This document shows, in pieces, positions 22,956 to 35,390 of a stretch of 64,000 nucleotides of DNA. The translations under genes were made by a program, and so were the position numbers. The notes beneath the pieces are model-generated. The model did no database searches. It was not told the origin of the DNA and saw nothing but the letters and a program-made list of their open reading frames with translations. The stretch's first letter is position 1; each line of letters starts with the position of its first letter. Source of the DNA: Mantis religiosa (Eukaryota; Arthropoda; Insecta; Mantodea; Mantidae); NCBI GenBank assembly GCA_030765055.1, contig CM060947.1:50346047-50410046 (forward strand), written 5' to 3'.

Positions 22956-22968
22956 CGAGCCCTGACTT

Positions 22969-24154
22969 AAAACGCTACAAACTGTCAATAACCAATCACG
23001 ATAAAACACTGCTATACGACTGTCAGATACGAAAAAGGATACAAGTTTTAGAAATGTGGCTCTTTTATTAACATATGTTCCACATACTTTATTTCTGCCT
23101 TACCAAGGCGCCTATATCATGCATTCAAATTTAAATTTCTTCTCCTTTGAAACTTTATCCCTCAGCTTCTTAAGGTCTAAACATTTCTTAGACCTCTTCT
23201 TAAGGTCTAACGAGGTCTAAACTCTCTTTCTGATTTTGATTACTGGCCCTATGAGTTTTTTTGCAACTTTTGACTTTTGAATGTACTGAGCTATAGATAC
23301 CTGATTCTTGAGGTAATGGCTATCTTATTGAGTTCACTGAAAGCCCAATTGCCTTAGTTACACTGACTTAGAGCTAATTCCTTCTGCTTAATACAACCGC
23401 TTTGCCAACGAATTATTGACAAAATGCAAATTGTACATTGTCTATTGAATGTAACATATGGAAATTATTAATTGCAACTATACATCTTTATTCTTCTCCT
23501 TATAAAATTATTAATCGTTCGACCGTCCGTCCTTCTCCGATATCAAGTTATATTGAATAATGAGCAGTGGGTTGAGAAGGTCTCATGTTCATTTAACATA
23601 TATTTTTTACAGATAATGATTCTGACGACGGAAACTTTGCCCTATAGGATACAAGAAACCAAATAAAAATAGATAGGACAGGAAGGTGACTTCGCAACTA
23701 GGTTCTTTTTTGCAATATTACGAAAGCATGTATAATGATGAGGTGACGACGCTGTTAAGAGCATCTGGTCCTTCCTGAATTTACAAGTTACCATCGTCAT
23801 ATATTCTAGACGTTGAAGCAACATTTAACAACCCCACTCCGCCCCGTAAATGTCGTGTAACAGCTATCGGTATAGAACTGTTAAAATTTACATATAACTA
23901 AATTGAATTCTTAAAAGTGGGCAGTTTTGAAAGATGAAATAATTTTTAGGGCAGATGGAGTATAAAACAAAAGAGCGGCGAGGGAATACGAAGCAGACAG
24001 TTTGGTCCCCGCAGGAGAAAGTTGACAAACGGAGACAGAAATTCTGAATAGCGGATAATGAAGGAACAAATTGAATCTTCATTTAAATGAGTGTTGGAGT
24101 TTACGAGAGGTATATTACGGCTACGTATGCATATTTCATGCTCTGTGTGGCAAA

Positions 24155-24243
<89 letters not shown>

Positions 24244-27200
24244 CTTTTTATACTGATTTCTGGTTTTCTATTTGTTACAGCATCACAACGGTGGCAATTC
24301 ACTTTCTGTCTTATTCGGTGTGCATTTTTATACGCAAAATGATACTTCATTCGAAACTTAATTGTGTTCTAGCTAAATCAGTGTCGTGAATAAAGAATTA
24401 TACACTACTAGCTCACTTACCTAATATTTTAAAATTCCAGTGGAGAATTAATTAAATTTAGCATTCATATTCTTGATTAAGTCATTGTACAGTTATCAAG
24501 ACGAATTTAATAAAAATAGTCCTCTCCTTTACCCCTTTGTAACTGCAATATCGTAGTCGTCCCTATTCCAAATAACGGATGGAAAATCCTCTGATACTCA
24601 TACAAAAACTGTGAAAAATTGGCGGAACGTCCGACAGCACCCAAAACTCCTCCAGCTTCCGGATATACTGTATAGCTTATAAGTGCGCTTTGGTGTGGAA
24701 CAATCTTTGGTCAAAATGGTCGAGTTAATTTTTAGATAATTAATGCAGATTAAGTGTTGGAAACCTTATGATTACTTAATAACGAAGAAAATACGGTTTT
24801 CATACATAATGAAATAACATTATGCACTAACAAGCTACACAGTTAATCTCTCCAAAGAATATAATATCTGAAAGCACCAAGAAAAATAATATTCACAGTT
24901 ACTATAAAACATGGCTTCTTGACTTCTATAACTAACAGTTTTCTCTCTTCATACAATTATGATTCCTAATGTTATCACATAGTTATCTTTATAGAGCTAT
25001 TTAGTATTTGCTACTAAAGAATCTGGATTAGGACATAAATACAAAGTAAAACTTTAAATGCAAAGGAAAAAAGCAAAATTCTCTTACATGGTCGGTTTCA
25101 GAAGGCTTTGACATCCACATATTTCAACGCATAATCTATATAATTGGAATAACGGTTATTCAGATGTTTTAACATTGTTTCTTTATTTATATACTTATGG
25201 TAATTGATAAATAACATTTAAAACTAATATAATGCTGGATCGATTGCCCTTTTTTAAATTCTGTCTTCTGCTGAAATGTTACTTCATGCCTAACAAGTCT
25301 TAACTAGCTTTTCTTTTTCACCTTCGGCGGAATGCAGCTATTATTTATATTTTGTGGAGTAACATTAAGTTTGTTTATCTACTCTATGGCGTGTTCAACT
25401 TAAAACATCAAACAACCGCTTACATCACCATTGTGTTAGTAATCATGTACTATCTGCACACTCCATCTTGAGCTCTAAGATGACGTTGTTGTTGAAAATA
25501 ATAATAGGACTTTTGTGTCTTTTACATACTCGAACGTTAAAAATATCATAAACGGTCATGAGCTAATTGTTATTTACGTGTTAGGCAATGGCTGATTATA
25601 TCATGGTATTATGTTAATGCTCATGGTTCTAGATTTGCTTCAGCCATTTGAAAAATGAAGTTACTGTTTGATTTGGTTAGTCATAAAAGTAAAGTGGTAT
25701 GATCAAGCAATAGAACAGAAATAAAAATAACAGGATGCAATGAAATACAGAAGTGGTAACACTGGAGTATGGATAATGATGCTCAGTTGATACGTTTCCA
25801 AAAACAGGCTTTCTTGACTCGGCCCGATGGTAGCACTCAAGTGCAGGGCTTAAGGTAATCTGTACAAGTAGAACAAAGTCCTTGTAAATCCTGTTTAATC
25901 CTTTAGTAATTTATAAAATTGAATTATAAGACACTTTTTTGTTCAGGACGGATTAGCCTTTTCAAGGGTGAAAGGATGAGTGCTTTTTTATGTATTTCAC
26001 TACTCACACAAAGAAATTTTCACTCTTTGTAGATAATTTTAATGTTCTATACAATTATAAAGTAAGCAGATGGATTAATGCATTCACTTAACAAATTTAT
26101 ATCGAGATTTCATCTGAAATACATATTTTGAGGCTTCCAGGATAACAACAGTTTTAAAAATATAACTTGAAAACGAAAAGTCCGATAATTATTAAACTAG
26201 GAATTTATTTTCAGTTTGGTTAAAGACACGACAGGAGGATTTTTTTGAAAATCAAACCCTAACCTCAAACTACATTTAATAGGCATATTTTTCGAAACTT
26301 GCGAGTTTTGATAAATTACATGATTTTGATTGAAATATAATTTATTTAAGATATTTGGATGTTAAATCAAATGTTTATATCGAATCTGTTGGGAAGAGCC
26401 TGTGAAGTCCTTTTCGTTCGAAGGCATTTTGTATATATTTATATTATTTGTTAATAAAAACAAATACGAAAAGAAAACTTCTTCCTGCACAAAATTTGTA
26501 CCTAGCTATCTTTAGAAGATACTTCTTAGATTCAATAAACATTTATGAGATATCTATTGTTGTTGGTTTAAATTGTCCAATACTTTATAATTTTTAAAGC
26601 ACTGTCGCTATGTGGTTCTTTTCAAGATATCATGACAAATAGTAGGGGTTTCGTTATAAATATAACGAAATGTATTTGTAATGACTCTATTTCTCCAAAT
26701 GCTTATCTCTATTAACACGTACGGGGTAGTAAAATGAGTTTTCTTAAGGATAGTTCATAGAAGATACATAAAAAACAATCGATAGTGAATGTAAGTTTCA
26801 AAATGTTTTTAATTTAGTGGAATACAATACTGAAATGCTCCAAAACTAATATTCCAGGATACAAAACAGAGGAATATTCATGTGAGTGTAGGGATCCGTA
26901 GATACTCCTTACACACTCAGCATTGTATCCCAGTAAGTTAAAATATTTTATAAAACTATAGTCAAATGTCTTATGCCATATTATACACAACTGTCCTGTT
27001 TTCTGGGGGAAACAAAAGAATTGTGGTAGTATATTTCCAAAAAATGAAACTTGAACGTTTAAACCAATAACTGAGAACATCTTGGAAATATTTAATAACA
27101 CAAACAATTTATTTGACATAAATTATATGTTTTAACAAGATTTATCTTAATATAAATATCTGAATCAGTATGTTTACAAAGCATTTAAGATGTAAATACT

Positions 27201-28639
27201 ATTTGTTATACAAAGATCCTAAACATAGAATAGCTTAATTTAACTCATTAAAGTCATTTTTGGGAGAACAGAGATAATAATCTACTTTATCCCAAAGGGT
27301 AGCCCAAGGTGGTGCAATTCTTGAAAATTTGTATGTCTCATCCTTGGAAGATCTTAATTTGAATTCCAAGCTTTGTATTATATCGACATTTAACTTTTAA
27401 GTTGTGCTGTTCTGAAAATACGTATATTTACGTGTATACATTTTGTTTTAGAAATGCTTTTGAGTACCTTTATTAATTTAATTACTCAGTCTTACTAAAA
27501 GGTTGTGTTTTGTTTACCTCTCAATATAGAATATTTGGATGAAAAGTGATGTTTTCCCTCTACTTATTATAAGTACGCAGTAGGGAACATAAATCATTAT
27601 TGAAAATAATGCAAATAATAACTGCATATGACCTTTTGTTCCCTGCTCCCTGTAGTTTATTTTTCTATTTCATTTTAATCTAGACAGACTTTTTTTAGAA
27701 ATATTAAATTACGCACGTGTATAAAGCTCCAAAGAGAACAGGGAGGGCTATGTACTGATCGTAATATTCTGCAGTTTTTCTATAATTTAGAGAAACAAAC
27801 GAATGTCCACAAGACTTTAAAAGTATTGCAAAATACTGAAAAATTCAACCAAGACATCCGCGAGTTAGCATGATACAAAATACCATTTAAAAATATTGAT
27901 TTAAATATATCTGTATTTTATCTTTTAGCTGCTTTCGTCCACCACTTTAAATGTTTTCGGTTATACGAGAGTATATACTTTCTTCCCAGTGAAGCGGACT
28001 TAACAAGCTTTTTCAGTATATTAAAGATGCACATTTCGTTCGTCACATATCTGAATTCCTTTAACTATTGTCAGTTTTTCAGTTTTCAAATGCCACTTCA
28101 CTGATTTTTTTCTGTCACTTGATAACTAGTTCGATTTACTTCACTTTAACTCAATTTCACACCGCCATTTAATGAATTTGAACTAGTTCCAGTTGCCATT
28201 ATCACTTCACTTTCTTCTGCAATGTTCCACACAGTTTAGTCACTGGGGAGTCAAATACAAGACCTAGAATTGCTTATAGTTGTCTTTACAGTTGTCACAG
28301 GCTTGCTGGATGGACAAAACTTTTCATCGCAACACTTAGGAGAGCGTGCACTTTTTAAGCCGTAGGTAATTTTGAGAAGGTCCAGAACTTTCGAGAAGGC
28401 AAACATTTCAGAAGACTTTTCTTATTTGATAAATGAGTCTATTTTTATGCTGGGCGACCGCACTGATTATTCCTTTACCCTTCCGACTGCTTCTGAACAC
28501 CTTGGGGCATAGCGTTTGTGTCAAAATATGATGTTTTATTAAAAAACGTGAGAACCGTTTTTCAAAAAATAAATATTTTCGAAAAATGGTCCATGTAAGG
28601 GTGTCAAGTTAGAGCTTCTATAAAACTATTGAATAGGAA
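22969..28639. other. Long non-coding AT-rich stretch
   Basis: About 5.7 kb in which I recognise no coding segment, tRNA or SINE, except the (CT)n array listed separately. It is compatible with intergenic DNA or a large intron. Confidence 0.4.
24157..24241. repeat. (CT)n microsatellite
   Basis: An uninterrupted CT dinucleotide run of 85 bases. Ser/Leu and Arg/Glu frames across it are artefacts. Confidence 0.97.
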
Positions 28640-29190
28640 TGGCCCTACTAATCCACAGAATCTTGCATGCAGGTTCTCGAACTTGTAGGGAAAAGTGCGG
28701 AGGCGCGCCATCTTGTTGAATTAATAACATTACTTTATTTTATTCAATTTGGTCTATTTGCGGGAAAACCTACTTTTCAGCATGTCTAAGTAAACATGTC
28801 CTGTGATAGTCCGCATTTACATTTTTGGAGAACATCTGTCATATTCAAAAGTTTCATTGGTTGGATCAGATCCCCAATTGCTGCAATTATGGCGGTTGAC
28901 ACAACCATTCACATGGGTGTACTTTACCTGAAGATTACACGTTGAAAAAAGCGTCCTCGTTTCGTCCTCGCCAATTTCGTTAAGCAAGTTATTTACGAAC
29001 TGAACATGCTTTTGTCGCTCCGTAGGTTGGGCTGCATTTTGTAAGTGTGAAAATGCAAATGCTTGTGTAATATATTTTGAATTGTTGACTTAGGTATTCC
29101 AAGTCACGCATAAACATCTCGATGCGTTCCTGATTAGTTTGCAGGTCAAATTATTAATTTGTCTCAGTTACAACGGGAGATATGATTTTG
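28640..29190 (-). pseudogene. Mariner-like DDE transposase fragment
   Basis: On the minus strand, about 29140-28660, shifted frames give HVNGCVNRHNC, a TGHVYLDML segment (near 28790) and IQQDGAPPHFSLQVRE (28722-28675). The last is the catalytic DGAPPH region of mariner-like transposases. Stops and frame changes are frequent, and the segment between YLDML and QQDGAPPH is scrambled. This is a different and more decayed family than the copy at 3393-4705. TIRs were not found. Confidence 0.7.
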
Positions 29191-29914
29191 TGGAACTACT
29201 GTAACCTGTTTTGATGACCCTGTACTAAGTGCCGAATTGCCTTGCTGTTGCCGCCAAGAATGTACTAACCGAGGCGCTGCTTTAGGTGCTACGGAATGTT
29301 AATAATAGACTCAAATAGAAAACGTATGTAATATAAAGGACTGGAGGTCTATAAGGCATCAACAGACACTTATTTTGTAAATAAATGTTTTTATAAGCAT
29401 AAATTCAGTCAACTACATTACTACGCTACCAAAGTTCCCAATTGTACATTGCTAAATTTACTTTCTTTTTTATATCTAATGAAGTTTTTGCTCTGAAATG
29501 CTATTCTATTCTCTGACTTAAATTCTTTTGACTCTCTAGTTTTCAGAACTGGCACAAATACGTTTCATCCATCTTCCTTATTTGTCAGCTTATTGAGTTC
29601 CATATTCCTTGAGGTAATGATTTCTATTTTTGATTTTGTCGAAATCTCTAATTGCGTTAGCTACCGTGACTTCTCACTAATTGTTTCTTCTCAATACATA
29701 CTTTTCTTGCTAATGACATCCTTTCCCCTGACGATGCTTCCTACATGGTGCATTTATTTTAATATATGGAAATTATTTATTGCAATTATTTATCTCTCGT
29801 TTTGAAATGCAATTATAAATGTTAACAGCGAAAACTTTCGGTACATCTGACATATTGAATATTCTGTACACGAACAAACGAACACATAGAGACGCACAGA
29901 ACATGTATTTGCAC
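29191..29914. other. Non-coding stretch
   Basis: No recognisable feature. It includes the pre-insertion flank of the cytosine-poor element. Confidence 0.4.
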
Positions 29915-29936
29915 TGTAACCTCACTATATAATTTT

Positions 29937-30362
29937 GAGTAGTGTTAATAGTATATATTTTTGGGGGAGGGGCTTTGCCCCTCCCCGTGGTGTTTAAAGT
30001 GAATGATGAAGTTTATTTGTGGTTTAGTTTAGGGAGGGATTTTCCTTCCCCGGTGTAAGATGATGAGAGAAGTGTTGTAAGTAATAATGTGGTGTAGTAA
30101 TGGATGAGTAAAGTTTTTTTTTATGGATGGTGTTTTGTATTGAAGGATATTGGTGAATTGAGTTATGGATTATTATTATGGATAATTTGAGTGAAAGATG
30201 AAGGAGGATTTGAATGAATTATTTTAAGAAGTGGATATTTGGAAAAATGGATTTAAGGAGTTGAATTGATAAATTATGGAGATGTTATTTTATTTAAATT
30301 TGGTGTAAAATGAGGATTGTTAAATTTTGAGAAAGTGTGTTTTGAGAAATTATAGAATAGGA

Positions 30363-30396
<34 letters not shown>

Positions 30397-31218
30397 CTAT
30401 GTTGAAGATTTAGGAGATTTAATAGTTGAAATGTGTTTTGGTATAATGTTAATTTGATATTTTTGTCTTAATAAGGTAAAAAAAAATTAAATTATAAATA
30501 GATGAAATAAATAAATTAAATTGAATTGTTTGGTCTGGTTGTTTGAAGGTTATTGTAATGGTTTAATTTTGAAATATATGAAAGTTATTGAATGTATAAT
30601 TATTGTTTGTTTTATATGTTTGAATTGTATTGTTATTTTTTAATTTGAAATTTATATTTTATTTGATATAAAGTAGATTTGAAAAAAATATTGATTGTTG
30701 TAGAATTAAAAATAATAATTGAATTTGTTTGTTTGTATAAATTGATATAATGTATTTTAATTTGTTTAAAGAATTTGGAGTTAAAAATCTGTAAATTTTG
30801 TGATTGTTGTAATGTAAATTTTATGAATTATTTTTATATAAGTTTTTGGTTAAATGCTTTGTAAGTTTTTAAGAAGGTTTTTTATCAGTAATAAGTTTTA
30901 AATATACTGGTTACCAGTACATTAAGTATCGGTTTTCGGTATTGTAGTCTTATTTTGTAATTGTAGCTGGTTGCCAGTTATTTGTATACTGGATTCCAGT
31001 AAATTTTTATTAGTTAAATTGTAAATTTTTAAATTGGTAGTTTTTGTATTTGTTTAAAATTTTTTCTTTTTTTTCTTTTAATTTTTTTTTATTTTATTAT
31101 CTGAAAAATGATTGTTTAAATTGTATTTTTGTATTTATGTGGTAGTTAATAAATTAGAATTTGGAAATCATGTCCCGGTATAAGAAATTAGGTACCGGGA
31201 TTAGATTTTCAGATTTTT

Positions 31219-31253
<35 letters not shown>

Positions 31254-31254
31254 T
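29937..31254 (+). mobile_element. Cytosine-depleted insert with hairpins and (TTTA)n tail
   Basis: The 1318-bp segment lies between near-identical 22-bp direct repeats (TGTAACCTCACTATA..AATTTT, one mismatch) at 29915-29936 and 31255-31276. It ends in a TTTA tandem run (about 31213-31254), so it looks like a retroposed sequence. By hand count only about 44 of roughly 1270 plus-strand bases are C; 30061-30395 has none, while G stays common. About 30 of the 44 Cs sit in seven short inverted repeats: 29964-29986 (10-bp perfect stem), 30032-30050, 30905-30919, 30927-30941, 30965-30979, 30987-31001 and 31173-31200 (8-bp stem). Three of these stems contain a G-T pair. There is no coding frame. I know of no named family like this. 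Confidence 0.7.
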
Positions 31255-31276
31255 TGTAACCTCACTATAGAATTTT

Positions 31277-32014
31277 TGGATGAACTGCAATACCATCTGT
31301 ACCTAATATGTACGTGTTAGAATAAGTAAAGCCAGACCCACGTTTAGAATCGAATGTATTCGTTCGTAAAGTTTCGGTTTGACAACAGTGTTAAACAAAT
31401 GAGGTATGCATTAGCATACAAAAATTTAAAACTGAGGTATTTTTGAAAGCTGGAATATTACCATGGTAACAAATCTAGGTAGAGGAACGCGAATACCTCC
31501 ACAGATCGCGTGACACAATGTCTAATCTTGCTGTGGCATGCGATCTTGTAATTAGTTGGTTCCAAAGTGCCACTTTTATATCAATATCGCTAAGTGCGAC
31601 CACTAACACCCTTACTGTAATTTCCACGTTATTTGTAGCACCGATATCATCTCGGGCTACTTATAGACCGTACAGCCAGCTCTGCTAAATATGTACTGCA
31701 TCTAAAAATTGGAGTCCTGCATGTCAGTCTGTTAGCCTCACATATCTCTACCAAGTAGGTAGTACTTATACGCTTTTGAAGTAGATATTCGGAATTATGT
31801 AAAACAAATCTGATCTTTTGTATTTACATCGTATTTTACGTTCTTTGCTACCTACCTACAGAAGTGCTGTATTCTATCCAAACATTCTAAATTGTGTTTT
31901 CGCCGTAAATATATTTAGAGACACATAATTAAAAGTTTCGTGTATGTGAGAGTGTCTGTGAACAGCACAACTAAAAAAGCAAATCTCGGTTAAGTATTGG
32001 CTACCATGCTGAAC
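31277..32014. other. Non-coding stretch
   Basis: Nothing recognisable. Base composition returns to normal immediately after the cytosine-poor insert. Confidence 0.4.
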
Positions 32015-32375
32015 TTCCTGACTCGTGGGGGGTTTTCCGAGGTTTTCCCCAGTATTCAGACGAACGCTGGCAAGGATAATTATATACTTCGAATTTCCTG
32101 TTCCTACATTTCATTTCATCTTGCATCCTGGTAGCTATTTAAGGTTTCCAAGTGACGGCGGAGCTTCCAGCTTACATGGCAGGGATTGTTCTCTCTGTAA
32201 ATCGTCTTTCGGTTCAAAGAAGGTGTCCGGATTCCCAAACCCCCCAGACGGCTGTACAAGCCGCAATCTGTAGCTTTAAACACTCGACCCTCTCCTGTAG
32301 TGGCTATCCAGATCCGGCCATTCTTTGTATTCTCTCAAATTATCCTTGCCTGAGGCATGAAAAAAACCTTCTGTA
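32015..32375 (+). mobile_element. Diverged S2-related SINE
   Basis: CGTGGGGGGTTTTCCGAGGT, CAGACGAACGCTGG, ACTTCGAATTTCCTGTTCC and CATTTCATCTTGCATC align in order with the 5' half of S2. The 3' half differs. The tRNA-like head is not clear. It may be a separate subfamily. Confidence 0.55.
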
Positions 32376-32415
32376 GGTAAGGTACTAAGCCCCCGTCCGA
32401 ACCTTTTCATACAAA

Positions 32416-32436
32416 CATCATCATCATCATGATCAC

Positions 32437-32475
<39 letters not shown>

Positions 32476-32518
32476 GATCACCATCACCATCATCATCATC
32501 ATCAATCATCATCATCAT
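32416..32518. repeat. (CAT)n microsatellite
   Basis: About 100 bases of CAT/ATC trinucleotides with a few interruptions. The Asp-rich and Ile-rich frames here are artefacts. Confidence 0.95.
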
Positions 32519-32609
32519 GGTATAAGCCTTATGGCCCGTTCCGACTTCAAGGAAATTGATCGGACCGTCTCATTCGTGGCCTGCCAACATTTCTTCTACC
32601 TACAGGTTT

Positions 32610-33550
32610 ATACTTGTATACTATTTGTGGTGTACGGTCTTCGGTTCATTCTCTGCACATGATCTTGCCATTTTTGCCTGTATGCAATTACTGTTTCATT
32701 TAGACTCTGAATTTCCAATTCTCTTCTAATATCCTCGTTTCTTTTCTTGTCTATGAGTATATATCCTGCCACCTGTCTCAGAAAGTTCATCTCAGCAGCC
32801 TCCACTTTCTTCTGTTGTGAGATAGTCAAGACCCAGTTTTCACACCGATAAAGGAGGTTTGGGATCGCCATTATTTTATACAGTTTTAACAAAGTTTGAC
32901 GATTACAATTTTTAATAGTTCCTTTTATTGTGCCACATATTGTTTGGAATTTGTTTATTTTGTTTTGTATATCTCTGTTACTGGTATATGACACAATATA
33001 GCCAAGATAATTAAAATAACTTGGTTGTTGGATAGGTTTATCATTTATGCAAACTTTTGCTCTCAAATGGTTCGTTCCTATAAAAGCCATGATTTTTGTT
33101 TTTCATATGAAATTTGAAGATTATATTCTCTTGTAATATTATTTAATTCATGTATGGCTCTTTGTAAGTTATCTTCCGTCTCCGCAATTAAAATCTTCTC
33201 ATCAGCAAACAGCAGTGTGTCAACATTTCTCCCCTTTATTTTAAAATGTGTTCTGAGCATAGTTTGCCATCGTACAACTGCGTCATTAATATATATTAAA
33301 TAGGGTAGGTGACAATGGACACCCCTGTCTTAGTCCTAAATTAATCTCTACTAGGTTATCTTTTTCTATGGATTTCTCCAACTTAAATTTTGTATTTATA
33401 TACATACTTTGTACTGTTCCTACTAAATATTGAGGAAATCCATTTTTAATCGTTATTTCCAATAGAAGATTTCTTATTACTCTATAAAAAGCTTTTACAT
33501 AGTCTATAAAAGCTATTAGAGTTGGTAGATTATATTCTCGTCGTTTTTCA
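32610..33550 (-). pseudogene. LINE reverse transcriptase fragment (RTE-like endonuclease-RT type)
   Basis: On the minus strand the RT palm region reads IAFIDYVKAFYRVI (near 33515), NGFPQYLVGTVQSMY, then LRQGCPLSPTLFNIY (near 33325-33285), where a stop and frameshift occur. The next frame gives VDTLLFADEKILIAETEDNL (33216-33157), with FADE in place of the catalytic FADD. After another frame change come PSYFNYLGYIVSY, INKFQTICGTI, KIMAIPNLLYRCENWV, AAEMNFLRQVAGY and KRNEDIRREL to about 32690. That order is typical of insect endonuclease-reverse transcriptase LINEs. The altered catalytic Asp and two frame breaks make it inactive. The 5' endonuclease part is missing. Confidence 0.85.
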
Positions 33551-33910
33551 ATAGAAACATAAAAGTTATAAATTAGTTACTGTGACGCGAAGCTTCTTCA
33601 TATCAAGTGTGATTTTTGCATACCTCCCCATAGTAACTATCCCGTACAACAATTGCCCTTATAGAATAATAGCCACTGTAAACTACTTCCTTGATCAGCT
33701 GTTTCCATTATCTTCCTTTTTGAGAACTGTGTCTTGTTTTCGGATCATTTATAATGCGCTGGCTAGTTCCCGGTGAACAGTTGACAGTGACAGAGATTCA
33801 GTTGAGTGCATTAGGCAGTGACGACTTCTTGTTCAGTTATGCACTGTTCAGTTGTAATTCTATTCGACGGATAGTTGTATATGGTCCCCAGTATCTGCAA
33901 CCATGTATCA
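33551..33910. other. Non-coding stretch
   Basis: No recognisable feature between the LINE fragment and the SINE. Confidence 0.4.
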
Positions 33911-34156
33911 GCCCGCCTCGGTAGCGTAGATGGTACCGTGTCTGCCTCATCTACAAGAGGTACCGAGTTCACATCTCGGTCAGGGTGAGTTACCTGGATG
34001 TGGTTTTTCCGGGGTTTTCCCTTATCCTGATAGACGAATGTCGGGTAACTCTAGGCTCCATGGACCCCGGACTCATTTGAGCATCATTTCACCGATCTCA
34101 TTCATCATCCGACATGACTTAACGTATGAGGACAAAAATTACAACAACAACAAAAA
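33911..34156 (+). mobile_element. tRNA-derived SINE, family S1
   Basis: The head GCCCGCCTCGGTAGCGTAG, B box GAGTTCACATCTC (one change from GTTCGA), body CGAATGTCGGGTAACTCTAG and an ACAACAACA tail match the other S1 copies. CATGTATCA occurs just before it (33902-33910) and again at 34205-34213, so the insertion may carry about 48 extra 3' bases. Confidence 0.85.
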
Positions 34157-34439
34157 TATATCGGGTATTACTAATCTCTGTTTCATATAACCATGCCCCG
34201 CTGACATGTATCACTCCGCGTGCAACTAACTTCCCCCTCATCCTAATTGGCTAATGGTTTCGCGCCATAGGCCATAGGCGGTGCCTTCCCGTCACATTGA
34301 AAACTGCAGTAGACGTCATAATAATTGCCAGGAAGACAGATAAAATCATACAAATAAAAATATGAAGGTAAGCAAAAATAATGAAGTTTATAATGAAACT
34401 GAGCAAGCTGAAACTGAATGAATGAGCAATGAAACTGGA

Positions 34440-34884
34440 ACAAGCTAATAATAAAAGACCTTCGGCCTTTTCCACTGGGATTTTTTAAAACCAGCACACA
34501 TACCTTGCAAAAATACTTGTCTTTCAGTCTTAAAAGTAGTGTTACGCCATACTTGTCATGTGTCCTTCATTCACCCAAGTCTCGTCAGGTAGTATATTTT
34601 GCGATTTGGACAATCTGCTTGTCCTTAAATAACGTCTTCGCCACACAGCAATATCGCCCCTGGAGTGGTAAGTTTCCCTGTTGTCTCAGTTTAATGTCGC
34701 GATGTTTCTACGCATCTAACACACCTGTAAGTTCAGAGCACAGCTGTTCGACTTCTTTCACTGACAAAGACGGATTCTTCTCTGTAAGTGCATTAAACAC
34801 ATGCACCACAATTCTTTTTTCGCCGCTTTGAAAAGGTTTTCCCTTGTGATCCTTCAGCGAAAAACTGGCGATAGACCCTGCCAT
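34440..34884 (-). pseudogene. DDE transposase-like pseudogene with internal deletion
   Basis: From ATG 34884-34882 the minus strand reads MAGSIASFSLKDHKGKPF, then KRIVVHVFNALTEKNPSLSV and VEQLCSELTGV. After stops and frame changes it reaches DETWVNEGH (near 34570) and LKNPSGKGRR (34485-34456). I recognise this order from insect multicopy DDE-endonuclease proteins, where DETWVNEGH holds the first catalytic Asp. The roughly 150 residues normally between the helical N-terminus and DETW are largely gone, and nothing follows GKGRR. It is a dead relic. Confidence 0.65.
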
Positions 34885-35390
34885 TATACATATAATAAGT
34901 ACACGCGCAATAAATTATCAATAAAATAATTTAGCTCTCGCATTCGGTATAGCACACCGTCGAATGGCGATATATGACTAATCCAGTTCAAAACAAGGTC
35001 AGTGATAAGTCATATAGACAAATATGTCATCACTACCGCTAAATCACGTGCTATCGTGCCATGTGCTTGAGAGCAAAGGAACCTCCTCTTTACTTCGTTT
35101 AAGAATTAACATGCATTTAAGATAAATCAACTCTGTTGCGTAATATATTTCATTGAAACAGTTACGAAAATATAAATTTGACAATTCTCTTCCAACATAT
35201 AAAGACATGTCACCATATTAAATAACGAACTAATTTTTACCGCACAACAGTCTGCACCACAACAGCAGCCAATGAGATGTGATAAGGTCACGTGAGCGTT
35301 AAGAGATACGGGGCAAGCTTACGTGAAACAGGGATTAAGTAGGCTTAGCAGGAACTGGTGTTGTCAGTTGCTGCAATATCAGATTTGGTA
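34885..35390. other. Non-coding stretch
   Basis: No coding similarity. A patch near 35265-35330 is somewhat GC-richer, without a recognisable site. Confidence 0.35.

Noticed and set aside
24071..24389. Frames of alternating Ser-Leu or Arg-Glu
   Set aside because: Created by the (CT)n microsatellite at 24157-24241.
29937..31254. Mitochondrial DNA insertion as an explanation for the strand skew
   Set aside because: Insect mitochondrial DNA is skewed, but I see no mitochondrial gene or tRNA, the C content is far lower than any mitochondrial strand I know of, and the (TTTA)n tail and flanks point to retroposition.
32276..32662. Asp-rich and Ile/His-rich frames
   Set aside because: Created by the (CAT)n array at 32416-32518.
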